A stretch of 64,000 nt of DNA, taken from contig JABIJM010000007.1 in NCBI GenBank assembly GCA_018655525.1, positions 25,766 through 89,765 on the forward strand, in the 5' to 3' direction. The notes beneath the pieces are model-generated. The model worked only from the letters and a program-made list of their open reading frames with translations, ran no database searches and was not told where the DNA came from. Numbering within the stretch: the first letter of the stretch is position 1; every line of letters begins with the position of its first letter. This DNA comes from Candidatus Woesearchaeota archaeon (GTDB lineage Archaea; Nanobdellota; Nanobdellia; Woesearchaeales; GW2011-AR9). Below are positions 47,522-57,327 of this stretch, piece after piece. The position numbers and the translations under genes were made by a program.

Positions 47522-47961
47522 TGAAACAAACACGTTTGAAAGCAAAGGACGTTAATAAAGAATTAGGACTAGAACTTTCTAAAAAGGATCAATGCATCCT
47601 CAAAGAAGATTCACATAAAATTCTTTACATTAACAACGAACCTTCCTTCTTTTATTATAATGATAAACCAGTTCCAACATTAAAATATCTACAAACACAT
47701 GAACGATTGAAAAAAATAACTGTAGATATGGGCGCAGTAAAATTTGTGGTGAACGGGGCAGATATCATGCGACCAGGGATCACAGAGATTGAAGATGGAA
47801 TTCAAAGAGATGATTTCATTGTAATCATAGATCAAAATAATAAAAAACCATTGTCTGTAGGTATTGCACAACTAGGAACAGAAGAATTACGAGAGGCAAC
47901 ATCTGGAAAAGTAATCAAAAATATTCATTTTGTGGGAGATGATATCTGGAAAAATGATTAG
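47521..47961 (+). CDS. PUA-domain protein
   Basis: ITVDMGAVKFVVNGADIMRPGITEIEDGIQRDDFIVIIDQNNKKPLSVGIAQLG. Confidence 0.85.
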   Translation: MKQTRLKAKDVNKELGLELSKKDQCILKEDSHKILYINNEPSFFYYNDKPVPTLKYLQTHERLKKITVDMGAVKFVVNGADIMRPGITEIEDGIQRDDFIVIIDQNNKKPLSVGIAQLGTEELREATSGKVIKNIHFVGDDIWKND

Positions 47962-48238
47962 AATAGATAATCACATCATTTCAGAAAAAGAATTATACTG
48001 CACTTCTCTTTATTCGCAAGCTCGTGGGTTAATGTTTCGCAAGAAACAAAATCTCATCATGGAATTCTCCTCAGAAAGAAAAATCTCTTTACATAACTTC
48101 TTTGTCTTTTATCCTATTGATGTACTTATTTTAGATCAAAATAAAAAAATTGTAGATATAAAAAAAAACTTTAAACCATTCACATTTTGGACTTCTTCTG
48201 TAAAAGGAAAATATGTTGTTGAATTGGGTATTAAATAA
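47954..48238 (+). CDS. DUF192 family protein
   Basis: QARGLMFRKKQNLIMEF...FFVFYPIDVLILDQNKKIVDIKKNFKPF. Confidence 0.8.
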   Translation: MIRIDNHIISEKELYCTSLYSQARGLMFRKKQNLIMEFSSERKISLHNFFVFYPIDVLILDQNKKIVDIKKNFKPFTFWTSSVKGKYVVELGIK

Positions 48239-48262
48239 AAAAAATAAATAAAAAAATAAAAA

Positions 48263-50452
48263 CTAAGCTCCTAAATTACCAGAACTTAAACCTTTTCGTT
48301 GAACAATTTGGTTTCGGATTTTTTCCTGTAATTCTCCAGGAAGTTTCTCAAATGCTTGATCCACTAATGAAGAGTTACCACGTCCACCTGTTCCTGAACG
48401 TAAATCGTTACTCCATCCGAAAAGTTCTCCTACTGGAAGTTTTGCAACAACAACAGTAACATCACCTTCTTGGTTCATTTCTAATAATTGACCACGTCTT
48501 GACGTAACTAATTTAGAAACTTCTCCAACGTATTCATTTGGTGCTTCAATTCTCATTACTTGTAAAGGCTCATAAAGTACTGGACCAGCTTGCATAAGTG
48601 CAGATCTGATACCCTCTCTTACTGCAGGATACATTTGTGCAGGACCTCTATGAATTGCATCTTCATGTAAAGTACAATCCATTAAGCTAACTTTTACATT
48701 TAAACAAGGTTCTTTAGCTAAAGGACCAGCTTTCATAACATCTTCAAACATGTCAAGTACAAGTTCCATGATTTCGTTAATTTGAACAATTCCACGTGTT
48801 TTATCAACAAAAAGATTTCCGTTAATTTCACCTTTAACTTTAGCTGCGACTTTTGTGTCCCATCCTAATTCTCTGAAAACAGCAATAGCTTCATTATCTT
48901 TCTTCTTGTATCGTCCTTTAGGAAGTTTGTTCTCTTTAATCGCTTCAATGACACCTTCATCTAAAGGTTCAACTCTAAAGTACAATTTGTTGTGTTTGTT
49001 AGGTGATTTCCCTTCAATTTCAGGACTTTCTTTTGTAATTGTTTCACGATATACAACAATTGGAGGAGATGTTTTTACTTCAACACCTTTTTCCTTCTTA
49101 ATCCTGTTTTCAATAACTTCAAGATGTAATTCACCCATACCATGCATTAAATGTTCTCCAGTTTCTTCATTAATTTCAATGGTAATTGTAGGATCTTCTT
49201 TCTGTACTTGATGTAAAACTTCAATTAACTTCGGAAGGTCTCCAGGTTTCTTTGCTTCAATTGCTTTTGTTACAACCGGATCAAAGATGTGACTTAGTTT
49301 CTCAAAAGGTTCAGATTTTCCTTCAGTTGTGACAGTTTCACCAGGAATACCTGCTTTTAATCCACCAACACCAATAATGTTACCTGCAGGAACATTGTCA
49401 ACAATCTCCTTCTTTGCACCATTATAAATGTAAACTTGTTGGATTCTCCCAGCACAATTCGCCATGTTTAACCAGACTTCATCTCCTTTCTTCATTGTAC
49501 CTGAAAATAATCTACCTGCTGCAATTTCTCCTGCTTGAGGATCAACAACAACTTTTGTAATTACAAAGTACGTTCTTCCAGTAGGATCACAACTAATCAA
49601 AGATTTACCATCTTTACCTTCTAAATCTCCTTGCCATAATTTTGGAATTCTGTAAGCTTGAGCTTGTACAGGATCTGGATTATGTTCAATAACCATATCT
49701 AATACTACTTCATGTAAAGGAGCTTTCTTTGCTAACTCCTTATATGCTTCAGGGTTAGATTCATCATTATATGCATCAATGATATCTTTAAATCCAATGC
49801 TTTTCTTTTTCATATAAGATAAACTAATCGCCCAGTTATGAAACGCAGAACCAAATGCAACGGTTCCTTTTTCAATACTAACTTGCCAAGATTCTTTTAA
49901 TTCATCTGGTGCAACATTTCTGATAATTTTGTTTACAGCAGCAATATGTTTTACAAAACGTTCTTGCATCTGTTGCGGTGTTAATTTTAATTCTTTAATT
50001 AACCGATCAGTTTTGTTAATGAATAAAACAGGTCTTACCCGTTCCTTCAAAGCTTGACGTAATACAGTTTCAGTCTGAGGCATTGCTCCTTCTGATGCAC
50101 ATACTAATACAATCGCACCATCTACAGCTCTCATTGCTCGTGTAACGTCACCACCAAAATCTACGTGACCTGGTGTGTCAATTAAATTAATTAAATATTC
50201 TTCTTCTCCAATAGTGTGAACCATAGAAACTGAAGCGGAATCAATTGTAATTCCTCTTTCCTGCTCATCTTCATGGAAATCTAACTGTCTTGCTTTACCC
50301 GCAAGATGTTCACTCATCATTCCTGCTCCTGAAAGGAGGTTATCGGAAAAAGTTGTTTTACCATGATCAATATGGGCTGCAACACCGATATTTCTAATAT
50401 TTTTTGGTGACTTCATTAAACGAGTCACTTTATCAACCATTCTTTCTGCCAT
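48263..50452 (-). CDS. fusA: Translation elongation factor EF-2
   Basis: NIGVAAHIDHGKTTFSDNLL, DTPGHVDFGGDVTRAMR, FINKTDRLI, archaeal EF-2 length. Confidence 0.95.
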   Translation of the reverse strand: MAERMVDKVTRLMKSPKNIRNIGVAAHIDHGKTTFSDNLLSGAGMMSEHLAGKARQLDFHEDEQERGITIDSASVSMVHTIGEEEYLINLIDTPGHVDFGGDVTRAMRAVDGAIVLVCASEGAMPQTETVLRQALKERVRPVLFINKTDRLIKELKLTPQQMQERFVKHIAAVNKIIRNVAPDELKESWQVSIEKGTVAFGSAFHNWAISLSYMKKKSIGFKDIIDAYNDESNPEAYKELAKKAPLHEVVLDMVIEHNPDPVQAQAYRIPKLWQGDLEGKDGKSLISCDPTGRTYFVITKVVVDPQAGEIAAGRLFSGTMKKGDEVWLNMANCAGRIQQVYIYNGAKKEIVDNVPAGNIIGVGGLKAGIPGETVTTEGKSEPFEKLSHIFDPVVTKAIEAKKPGDLPKLIEVLHQVQKEDPTITIEINEETGEHLMHGMGELHLEVIENRIKKEKGVEVKTSPPIVVYRETITKESPEIEGKSPNKHNKLYFRVEPLDEGVIEAIKENKLPKGRYKKKDNEAIAVFRELGWDTKVAAKVKGEINGNLFVDKTRGIVQINEIMELVLDMFEDVMKAGPLAKEPCLNVKVSLMDCTLHEDAIHRGPAQMYPAVREGIRSALMQAGPVLYEPLQVMRIEAPNEYVGEVSKLVTSRRGQLLEMNQEGDVTVVVAKLPVGELFGWSNDLRSGTGGRGNSSLVDQAFEKLPGELQEKIRNQIVQRKGLSSGNLGA

Positions 50453-50471
50453 TTCTTATTTACCCCTAAAT

Positions 50472-50960
50472 CTAAAACGTATGCATCTCATGCACAGTTC
50501 TGTATGTATGTAATTCATTTGCACTAAACCATAATGCAACTTCTTGTTCTGCTTCTTTTGAATTTCCAGAAGCATGAATCAAATTTTTGATTGCTTTTCC
50601 TTCCTTGTCAGCATGTGCAAAACTAATGTGTGCAAAATCTCCTCGGATTGTTCCTGGAAGTGCTGATTTTGGTTCAGTTCCGCCAACCATCTTTCTCACA
50701 TTCTCAACAGCATTGACACCTTCAATACAAAGGGCCATTACAGGACCAGTTGTCATGAATCCAAGTAAAACTTCAAGAACTTTTTCTCCTCGTCGTTCAG
50801 CAACATCAAAATAATGTTTCTTTCCAAATTCTTGGTCAATCCACACCATTTTAGCTCCGATAGCTTTGAATCCAGCGTTTTCAAAACGAGAAATGATATT
50901 TCCCATTAATCCACGTTGAACTGCATCAGGTTTCAATAAAACAAGACTTCGCTCCATCAT
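50472..50960 (-). CDS. ndk: Nucleoside diphosphate kinase
   Basis: ERSLVLLKPDAVQRGLMG, GTIRGDFAHISFAHADKEGKAIKNLIHASGN. Confidence 0.93.
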   Translation of the reverse strand: MMERSLVLLKPDAVQRGLMGNIISRFENAGFKAIGAKMVWIDQEFGKKHYFDVAERRGEKVLEVLLGFMTTGPVMALCIEGVNAVENVRKMVGGTEPKSALPGTIRGDFAHISFAHADKEGKAIKNLIHASGNSKEAEQEVALWFSANELHTYRTVHEMHTF

Positions 50961-51220
50961 TTTGAACCACCCTTCAAAACTTTAGTTTTGGGGGTACTAG
51001 AAATCTCTGATTTCTGGGTGCCTTCAGCTTTGTAAGAACCTTTTTTGTTCTCTTTCTTGAAAGCTTCCGTCCACCTAGTTTTTACAGGTTTTCGTTTTAA
51101 TTGAATCAAATTCTTTTCACATTTGTTAGAACAAAAATTAGCAACTTTACCGCTAGCGTAAATATATAATTTTCCTGTTCCTTTTGTGAGTTCTTTTCCG
51201 CAAAATGTACATCGTGGCAT
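50957..51220 (-). CDS. rpl24e: Ribosomal protein L24e
   Basis: MPRCTFCGKELTKGTGKLYIYASGKVANFCSNKCEKN. Confidence 0.9.
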   Translation of the reverse strand: MPRCTFCGKELTKGTGKLYIYASGKVANFCSNKCEKNLIQLKRKPVKTRWTEAFKKENKKGSYKAEGTQKSEISSTPKTKVLKGGSK

Positions 51221-51223
51221 CTT

Positions 51224-51511
51224 CTACCTCCGTCCGCGTCGTCCACCGCCTAGGCGATGAGCTTCAATTTCTGTTTCTAGTAACATTAGAATATCTCCCA
51301 CTTGTACAGGACCTTTTACGTTTCTACGCATAACTTTACCTTTATCTCGGCCATCTTGTACAAGACACATAACTTGTGTTAATTCCCCACGACTTCCAGC
51401 TCGTCCAACGATTTCTTTAATTTCTGCAGGAATACCTGGTTTAAAGTCCACGATATTACTGTCAGCTTTTACGTTGGTTTTCCCTTTCTTTCTAAATTCT
51501 TCTTTTGCCAT
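51224..51511 (-). CDS. rps28e: Ribosomal protein S28e
   Basis: [58 protein letters not shown]. Confidence 0.92.
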   Translation of the reverse strand: MAKEEFRKKGKTNVKADSNIVDFKPGIPAEIKEIVGRAGSRGELTQVMCLVQDGRDKGKVMRRNVKGPVQVGDILMLLETEIEAHRLGGGRRGRR

Positions 51512-51521
51512 TGGGAATCAC

Positions 51522-51839
51522 CTATTCAGCTTGTAATACATCAATATGTTTTTTAGCATCTCCTTCCTTTACAATTGCTACTGCAGCAGTTGCAACAGGT
51601 AAACCAGCCGCAGCTCCTAAATCTTCACGTTTAGAAATTTCAAAACACTTAATGCCTTTCTCTTTACATAATAAAGGGATGTGCATAATTACTTCTTTAG
51701 GATTAACGTCAGCAGCATACGCTACAAGTTTTGCTTCTCCTTTCTCAATTGCTTTTGTTGTTTCATTGGATCCTTTACGGATTTTACCGCTTGTTCGTGC
51801 GATTTCAATAATCTCTAATATTTTAGCTTCGTCTGCCAT
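51522..51839 (-). CDS. rpl7ae: Ribosomal protein L7Ae
   Basis: KIRKGSNETTKAIEKGEAKLVAYAADVNPKEVIMHIPLLCKEKGI. Confidence 0.93.
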   Translation of the reverse strand: MADEAKILEIIEIARTSGKIRKGSNETTKAIEKGEAKLVAYAADVNPKEVIMHIPLLCKEKGIKCFEISKREDLGAAAGLPVATAAVAIVKEGDAKKHIDVLQAE

Positions 51840-52014
51840 TTTATTTTTCCTCCAGTGTGGATAAGATCAAATAGATCTTTTTCTCCTCTTCTTAAGTAAC
51901 AATTAGAATTAATCGTTACCTCGTTTACTTTTTTAACCCTGTAAACTCATTGGTATACACTATTGGGAGATGGTTTGTTTATAAAGGTTACTGTTAGAAA
52001 TCTTGAAATGGTAA

Positions 52015-52713
52015 TTATTTTGGTTTTGGTGAGTTTGCATTAGAATCCAGAATCATCCGAAACACTTCCTCATGAAAATCAGGTTCCTGGGTCCAATCAA
52101 TGGATCCATCAACAGTAATGACTCTAGGTGCTTTTAATCCATATTTACCATAAGCTGTATCAATATTTCCAATAAATTTTTCATAAAGACCATTAATTCT
52201 TTCTAAATATCCTGCAGGAATAACTTCTCCCTTAAAATCTGGGCGTTGTCTTTGCCGTTCTTGAAGAACTTCAACATCTTTCACTTGTAAATACACAAGC
52301 GTTTGTTCTAACCATGTGGGTTGATTTGATTTTCCAAGACGATCAATTGCTCTTCGTAATATGGTATGGTAAAGATTAAACCCAATATCATCAAGATGTC
52401 CTTCATTAAAAGAATTTTTACAGAAAGTCTCAGCGCCACCAATTACGCCTCTATCAAAAACAATTGTTCCCTCTTTCCGTTGTGCCATTGTATGGCGTGC
52501 AATACGATTCATGAGACAACTAAGTTCATACATTTCAGTATTACGAGGAATGTCAGCATAAAATTCTTCTAAAGCAGGAGGATCAACAAATTCTAATACA
52601 ATGTCCCCACCATTTGACCCGTAAAGTTGGTTTTTATGTTGTTGGATGTATCTACACATAGAACTTTTTCCTGCACAAATGTTCCCTTCAATTAATATAA
52701 TCCGATCAGCCAT
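52015..52713 (-). CDS. Deoxynucleoside kinase-like P-loop kinase
   Basis: IILIEGNICAGKSSMCRYIQ; FDRGVIGGAETFCK; LVYLQVKDVEVLQERQRQR. Confidence 0.75.
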   Translation of the reverse strand: MADRIILIEGNICAGKSSMCRYIQQHKNQLYGSNGGDIVLEFVDPPALEEFYADIPRNTEMYELSCLMNRIARHTMAQRKEGTIVFDRGVIGGAETFCKNSFNEGHLDDIGFNLYHTILRRAIDRLGKSNQPTWLEQTLVYLQVKDVEVLQERQRQRPDFKGEVIPAGYLERINGLYEKFIGNIDTAYGKYGLKAPRVITVDGSIDWTQEPDFHEEVFRMILDSNANSPKPK

Positions 52714-52714
52714 T

Positions 52715-53299
52715 TTATCTTATATCTCTTATCGTATCATTTACAATGATTTCTACCCATTCTTGTCTGTATGTATCTTCTGGTTTTGGTATTGGAAGAA
52801 TTTTATGAGGTATCTCATATTTCAAAAAGAAATTGCGAATTTTTTCATCCATTGTCTCACGAAATTCTTGATCTAAATCTCGGGTGCCATTATCCTGAAT
52901 GTTGCCATTAATTCTTGGTAATAAATACATCGCATCATATGGAAAATGATGAATGTGTCCTAATACCATATTTAATGCATTAGGATTCTCACCAACCTTT
53001 TGTTCTAAATAACAATAATTATCTGGCCCTCTATCTGTGATTATAACTTGATAATTTGTTCCATGTTCAGAATTTCCAAAAAGTTCTAATTCGTTTGCAA
53101 ATTGTTGATAAAGAATCCACATTTGTGTTATAAGGTTGGTTCCTTTGTTAATTAATAATCCACGTTTTTTTGCTTCAGTAGAAATTTCAGGAAGTTTAAT
53201 TGCTTCTATACCTCTGCGTTTTAATTCACCTTCAGTCAATGCAGCTAATGAAGTCTTTCCAGTTCCGTGAGTCCCAACCAAACCAATCTTATACACCAT
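52715..53299 (-). CDS. P-loop ATP-binding protein, NadR/AAA-like kinase
   Basis: IGLVGTHGTGKTSLA; IITDRGPDNYCYLE. Confidence 0.7.
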   Translation of the reverse strand: MVYKIGLVGTHGTGKTSLAALTEGELKRRGIEAIKLPEISTEAKKRGLLINKGTNLITQMWILYQQFANELELFGNSEHGTNYQVIITDRGPDNYCYLEQKVGENPNALNMVLGHIHHFPYDAMYLLPRINGNIQDNGTRDLDQEFRETMDEKIRNFFLKYEIPHKILPIPKPEDTYRQEWVEIIVNDTIRDIR

Positions 53300-53401
53300 C
53301 TTTTATGATTTTTAAAGAATGTGATGTATTAAAAAGATTGTTGTTATCTTTCTTCTATTTTAGACCAAACATTCTTAAAGTTTAATCATAATATAACTCC
53401 T

Positions 53402-54859
53402 ATGCACATTACCATCATAGATTGTTATACAGATGAAGCGTCAGGATTAGGTGTACCTCCATATTTAGGAACATATCCCAGATATTTATTTGGAAAATAC
53501 AAAAAGGAAGGACATGAAGTCTCTTATCTAACTATAGATGACATGAGGTTATGGAAACAAAAAAAAGGAATCATTAAAGAACCAACTGAAAAAGAAAAAA
53601 CAAATATTTTTGTTTACAATTTAACAAAAAATAATGCTGAAAAAACAATCTCTAAAACACATAAAATAATTGTTGTACTTGGTGTTCATGTGCCTGGAAA
53701 ATATCTTACAGCAATGCCTGGAACATTGAAAGAAGTTGTATCATTATTAAAAGATATCAAACAACCAATTGAATTATCTGGACCAGCAGTGTTTGGAACA
53801 CAATTAGAAGGTGGAAAATTCTTTGAGAAAATAGATGTATCAAGGTTTGAAGAAATTAAACATTATGATGCACCATTTAATGAAATAGAAAAATACATTG
53901 AAGATTCTACAGAAATCATAAAACAAATTCCAGACAAACGTGTTATAGAAATAGAAACAGGACGTGGATGTAATGTCGGAAAATGCAGTTTCTGTACAGA
54001 ACCTTTGAAGAATCGTTTTGTCAATCGTAAGATGGAACATGTTGTCAAAGAAGTAGAATCATTCTACAAACATGGAGCAAGATTATTTAGATTAGGAAAA
54101 CAAGCAGATTTCTATGCCTCCGATAGACCTGTTGAATTATTAAAGAAAATCAACAAAAAATGTCCAAAGATAGAAGTTCTCCACATAGATAATGTCAATC
54201 CAAATTCTGTTGTCAAAGATAAAGATCATGAAATTACAAAAGCAATTGTCAAATATTGCACGCCTGGAAACATCGCAGCATTTGGAGTTGAATCATTTGA
54301 TTCAGAAGTTGTGAAAGCAAACTTATTGAATACAGCCCCTTTAATGGGATACAAAGCAATTCAGATCATCAATAAATATGGTGCAGTCCGTGGAAAAAAT
54401 GGCATGCATAAATTTCTTCCAGGAATCAACATTATATTTGGATTGTTGAAAGAAACAAAAACCACCCATGTAAAGAACATGGAAACGTTACAAAAAATAA
54501 TGGATGAAGGGTTACTATTACGTAGAATCAATGTACGTCAAGTGGCAGTACTTCCAGATACATTCTTAGAAAAACATGGCGGAAATAAATATCTCCGAAA
54601 AAATAAAAAATACTATTGGAAATGGAGAAATGAAATTCGTCAAAAAGTTGATTGGCCAATGTTAAAATTAATTTTACCAATAGGCACGATTATGGAAGAA
54701 GTCTACACAGAGATGTATGATGGAAAAACAACCTTCTGTAGACAATATGGAACCTATCCCCTAATCATAGGAATCAAAGGACGAATTCCATTAAAGAAAA
54801 AAATTAAGGTGAAGGTTGTAGGACATATGCTACGGAGCATTGTAGGTGAAGTCGTATGA
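53402..54859 (+). CDS. Radical SAM protein with CX4CX2C cluster motif
   Basis: IEIETGRGCNVGKCSFCTEPL; GVESFDSEVVKANLLNT; B12-binding-like N-terminal region. Confidence 0.8.
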   Translation: MHITIIDCYTDEASGLGVPPYLGTYPRYLFGKYKKEGHEVSYLTIDDMRLWKQKKGIIKEPTEKEKTNIFVYNLTKNNAEKTISKTHKIIVVLGVHVPGKYLTAMPGTLKEVVSLLKDIKQPIELSGPAVFGTQLEGGKFFEKIDVSRFEEIKHYDAPFNEIEKYIEDSTEIIKQIPDKRVIEIETGRGCNVGKCSFCTEPLKNRFVNRKMEHVVKEVESFYKHGARLFRLGKQADFYASDRPVELLKKINKKCPKIEVLHIDNVNPNSVVKDKDHEITKAIVKYCTPGNIAAFGVESFDSEVVKANLLNTAPLMGYKAIQIINKYGAVRGKNGMHKFLPGINIIFGLLKETKTTHVKNMETLQKIMDEGLLLRRINVRQVAVLPDTFLEKHGGNKYLRKNKKYYWKWRNEIRQKVDWPMLKLILPIGTIMEEVYTEMYDGKTTFCRQYGTYPLIIGIKGRIPLKKKIKVKVVGHMLRSIVGEVV

Positions 54860-55077
54860 GTGACTTAAGACTTGGTGTTTATCGTCATTACAAGGGAGAT
54901 TTGTATCATGTATTTGGAGAATCAATTCATACTGAAACAAGGGAAGTTTCAGTCTTATATCGTAAGTTAAACGATCCTTTTGATAAACGGGAAATATTTG
55001 CACATCCAAAGAAATTGTTTCTTGAACAGATTGTGCATGAAGGAAGACATGTATTACGATTTGAGCATAATGGATGA
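54856..55077 (+). CDS. DUF1653-like small protein
   Basis: LGVYRHYKGDLYHVFGESIHTETREVSVLYRKL. Confidence 0.75.
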   Translation: MSDLRLGVYRHYKGDLYHVFGESIHTETREVSVLYRKLNDPFDKREIFAHPKKLFLEQIVHEGRHVLRFEHNG

Positions 55078-55078
55078 C

Positions 55079-55393
55079 TTATTTTACATATCGGATAATA
55101 TCGTGATAAACTTGTTCCATTTCTTTATCACCTAGAATCTGTGCAACGTTTTGAGCATAACTAAATACACCTGCTTTCTCATATGCTAACATGGCTTGTC
55201 TATAATTAATACGTTCTTCCCTTTTATCTCCAAGCATTCCATGTTTTTTTGCAACTTCCATGAAATATTGTGCTCTACTCATTGAAGATTGAATAAGACT
55301 AACATCAATACTATCTCCAGATAATCTCAAGGAAGCTTGTCTTTTCCCTTCTGGTGTTTGAAGTTTGTCAATCATATCATCAAGATGTGTCAT
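55079..55393 (-). CDS. Hypothetical protein
   Basis: Intact ORF, no recognised domain. Confidence 0.5.
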   Translation of the reverse strand: MTHLDDMIDKLQTPEGKRQASLRLSGDSIDVSLIQSSMSRAQYFMEVAKKHGMLGDKREERINYRQAMLAYEKAGVFSYAQNVAQILGDKEMEQVYHDIIRYVK

Positions 55394-55479
55394 AAATGAA
55401 AATGAGAAGAATTTATTTAAGAGGTTTATGATTCTTGAACATAGGAATTAATTTAAAGTATCTTCTTCATTATATTCTC

Positions 55480-56142
55480 ATGGATAAACTAAAAGTAGGA
55501 GCAGGATTTGGTGTAATGTTGTTTAAGGAAGGAAAAATTCTTCTTGGTAGGCGACATGCAGATCCAGAGAAAGCAGATTCGGAATTAAATGGAGAAGGGA
55601 CATGGACCATGCCAGGTGGTAAACTACATTTTGGAGAAAGTTTTGAAGAAGGTGCAGCACGTGAAGTTCGTGAAGAGACGGGAATTAAAATCAGAAATGC
55701 AAAAGTCATATCTTTAACAAATGAAATCGTAGAAACTGCACATTTTGTAACTGTTGGTCTTTTTTGTGATCAATTTTCTGGAGATCCACAAATTTTAGAA
55801 CCAGACGAAATTGTAGAATGGCGATGGTTTGATTTAGATTATTTACCAACACCAATGTTTAAAGCATCTCAGGGATTTATTAATAATTATAAAGAGAAAA
55901 TATTTTATAAAAAAGAAAAATTAAAATTAGGAACCTACAAACATTATCGTAGGGGGTTATATCAATTAATCGGAGAAGCAAAAGATAGTGAAGATTTGAA
56001 AGATCTTGTTGTATATCAGGCACTTTATGATTCTGAAATTGGAAAAAAAGTAATGTGGGTTCGTCCAAAAGAAGAATTTTGTGGGTTTGTAGAAGTTGAC
56101 GGTGTAAGGAAGAAAAGATTTACCTTCATTGATAATTCTTAA
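55480..56142 (+). CDS. Nudix hydrolase fused to C-terminal DUF1653-like domain
   Basis: GGKLHFGESFEEGAAREVREETGI Nudix box; C-terminal LGTYKHYRRGLYQLIGEAKDSEDLKDLVVYQALY. Confidence 0.85.
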   Translation: MDKLKVGAGFGVMLFKEGKILLGRRHADPEKADSELNGEGTWTMPGGKLHFGESFEEGAAREVREETGIKIRNAKVISLTNEIVETAHFVTVGLFCDQFSGDPQILEPDEIVEWRWFDLDYLPTPMFKASQGFINNYKEKIFYKKEKLKLGTYKHYRRGLYQLIGEAKDSEDLKDLVVYQALYDSEIGKKVMWVRPKEEFCGFVEVDGVRKKRFTFIDNS

Positions 56143-56179
56143 TTGAATGGGTTATAAAAGAAACATATTTATCTCAAAA

Positions 56180-56659
56180 ATGAAAATTGAAACTTATGAT
56201 GGAAAAGAACAAAAAGAAATTGATTGCATAGGTTGTGCAATAGAATCTGGCAACACAAATCCTATGAAGGGGACAATCATTAAAACAAAGTTTTTTGATG
56301 TCCATCAAGATTTTGAAGTTCCAATTCCCGGATTTATTATTGTAACATCACGAAGACATTTTCTATCTATTTCAGATTTTACAGAAGAAGAACAAATAGA
56401 ATTTATTACATTAATTTCAAAAATACGTAAAGGAATGAAGGATGTTTTAAACATAGAAGAGGCTTATTTATTTCAAAATGAAGATTCTCGTCATCATTTT
56501 CATTTATGGATGTTTCCAAGATATGATTGGATGGAAAAATTTGGAAGAAAAATTGAATCCGTACGTCCAATTTTAAAATATGCTAAAGAAAACTTAAAAA
56601 CCAAAGAAAATTTGATTTTAGTTGAAGAAGCAGTTTTAAAAATGAAAAAATACATGTGA
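56180..56659 (+). CDS. HIT-like protein
   Basis: CIGCAIESGNTNP...PIPGFIIVTSRRHFLSISDF...HHFHLWMFPR. Confidence 0.7.
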   Translation: MKIETYDGKEQKEIDCIGCAIESGNTNPMKGTIIKTKFFDVHQDFEVPIPGFIIVTSRRHFLSISDFTEEEQIEFITLISKIRKGMKDVLNIEEAYLFQNEDSRHHFHLWMFPRYDWMEKFGRKIESVRPILKYAKENLKTKENLILVEEAVLKMKKYM

Positions 56660-56705
56660 TTTTCATACCCAAACTTATATAAAACTCAAAATATTCCTTC
56701 TCTCT

Positions 56706-57269
56706 ATGAAAGATGTTGTAAAAAGAGAAATTATTAAAGATCTCAATAAAGCAATTCAAATTCTACAGCAAAGAAAAAAAATGGATGTAGAAGAAATGAA
56801 ACAACTTTCTAACCAAGCTATTGAAGATGTTGCGTTACATAAAGATTTAGATGTGGTTTCCATAACAGTCCTATTCTATTCAATTTACAAAGTTGCAGAT
56901 TGTATTGATGACGAAGCATTTGATTATCTTATCAAAGGAATGGAAACTGCAAAAGATGCCCTACAAAGAAATAGTTTTGGAAGATATAGTAAAGCTATTA
57001 AAAATCTTTTTGTTACAGTACGTGGATGTAACGCTAAAATTAAAGAACATTTTCAAGACGTAATGGGTGCTGCACGTATCAAAAAAGGAGCTGTACTTCT
57101 TCAAAAAGGATTATCTTTAGGACAAGCAGCAGGATTAATGGGATTATCAAATTGGGATCTTCAAGCATATGCAGGAAAAACCGTGGTTCTTGGCGCACAT
57201 GTTGAAAAAGTTCAAGCAAAAAAACGTTTATCGTTAGCATTTAAATTATTTGGAGTGAAAAATGGATAA
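56706..57269 (+). CDS. Hypothetical helical protein with UPF0175-like C-terminal HTH (possible antitoxin)
   Basis: LLQKGLSLGQAAGLMGLSNWDLQAYAG resembles UPF0175 LSLGKAAELAGMSRWEF. Confidence 0.55.
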   Translation: MKDVVKREIIKDLNKAIQILQQRKKMDVEEMKQLSNQAIEDVALHKDLDVVSITVLFYSIYKVADCIDDEAFDYLIKGMETAKDALQRNSFGRYSKAIKNLFVTVRGCNAKIKEHFQDVMGAARIKKGAVLLQKGLSLGQAAGLMGLSNWDLQAYAGKTVVLGAHVEKVQAKKRLSLAFKLFGVKNG

Positions 57270-57327
57270 AGTACTTTTTTTTGATGCTTGTACTAAGGAC
57301 AAGCCCAAAAAAGAGGTGATGAAATGA
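57262..57327 (+). CDS. 21-aa overlapping mini-ORF MDKVLFFDACTKDKPKKEVMK
   Basis: Overlaps the upstream gene end and the downstream start (ATGA); MDKVLFFDA mirrors the PIN gene N-terminus MKVLFFDA. Confidence 0.35.
   Translation: MDKVLFFDACTKDKPKKEVMK

Noticed and set aside
48855-49211. ORF on + strand inside fusA
   Set aside because: Antisense shadow ORF of EF-2.
51505-51864. ORF on + strand opposite rpl7ae
   Set aside because: Antisense to an unambiguous L7Ae gene; no recognisable protein features.
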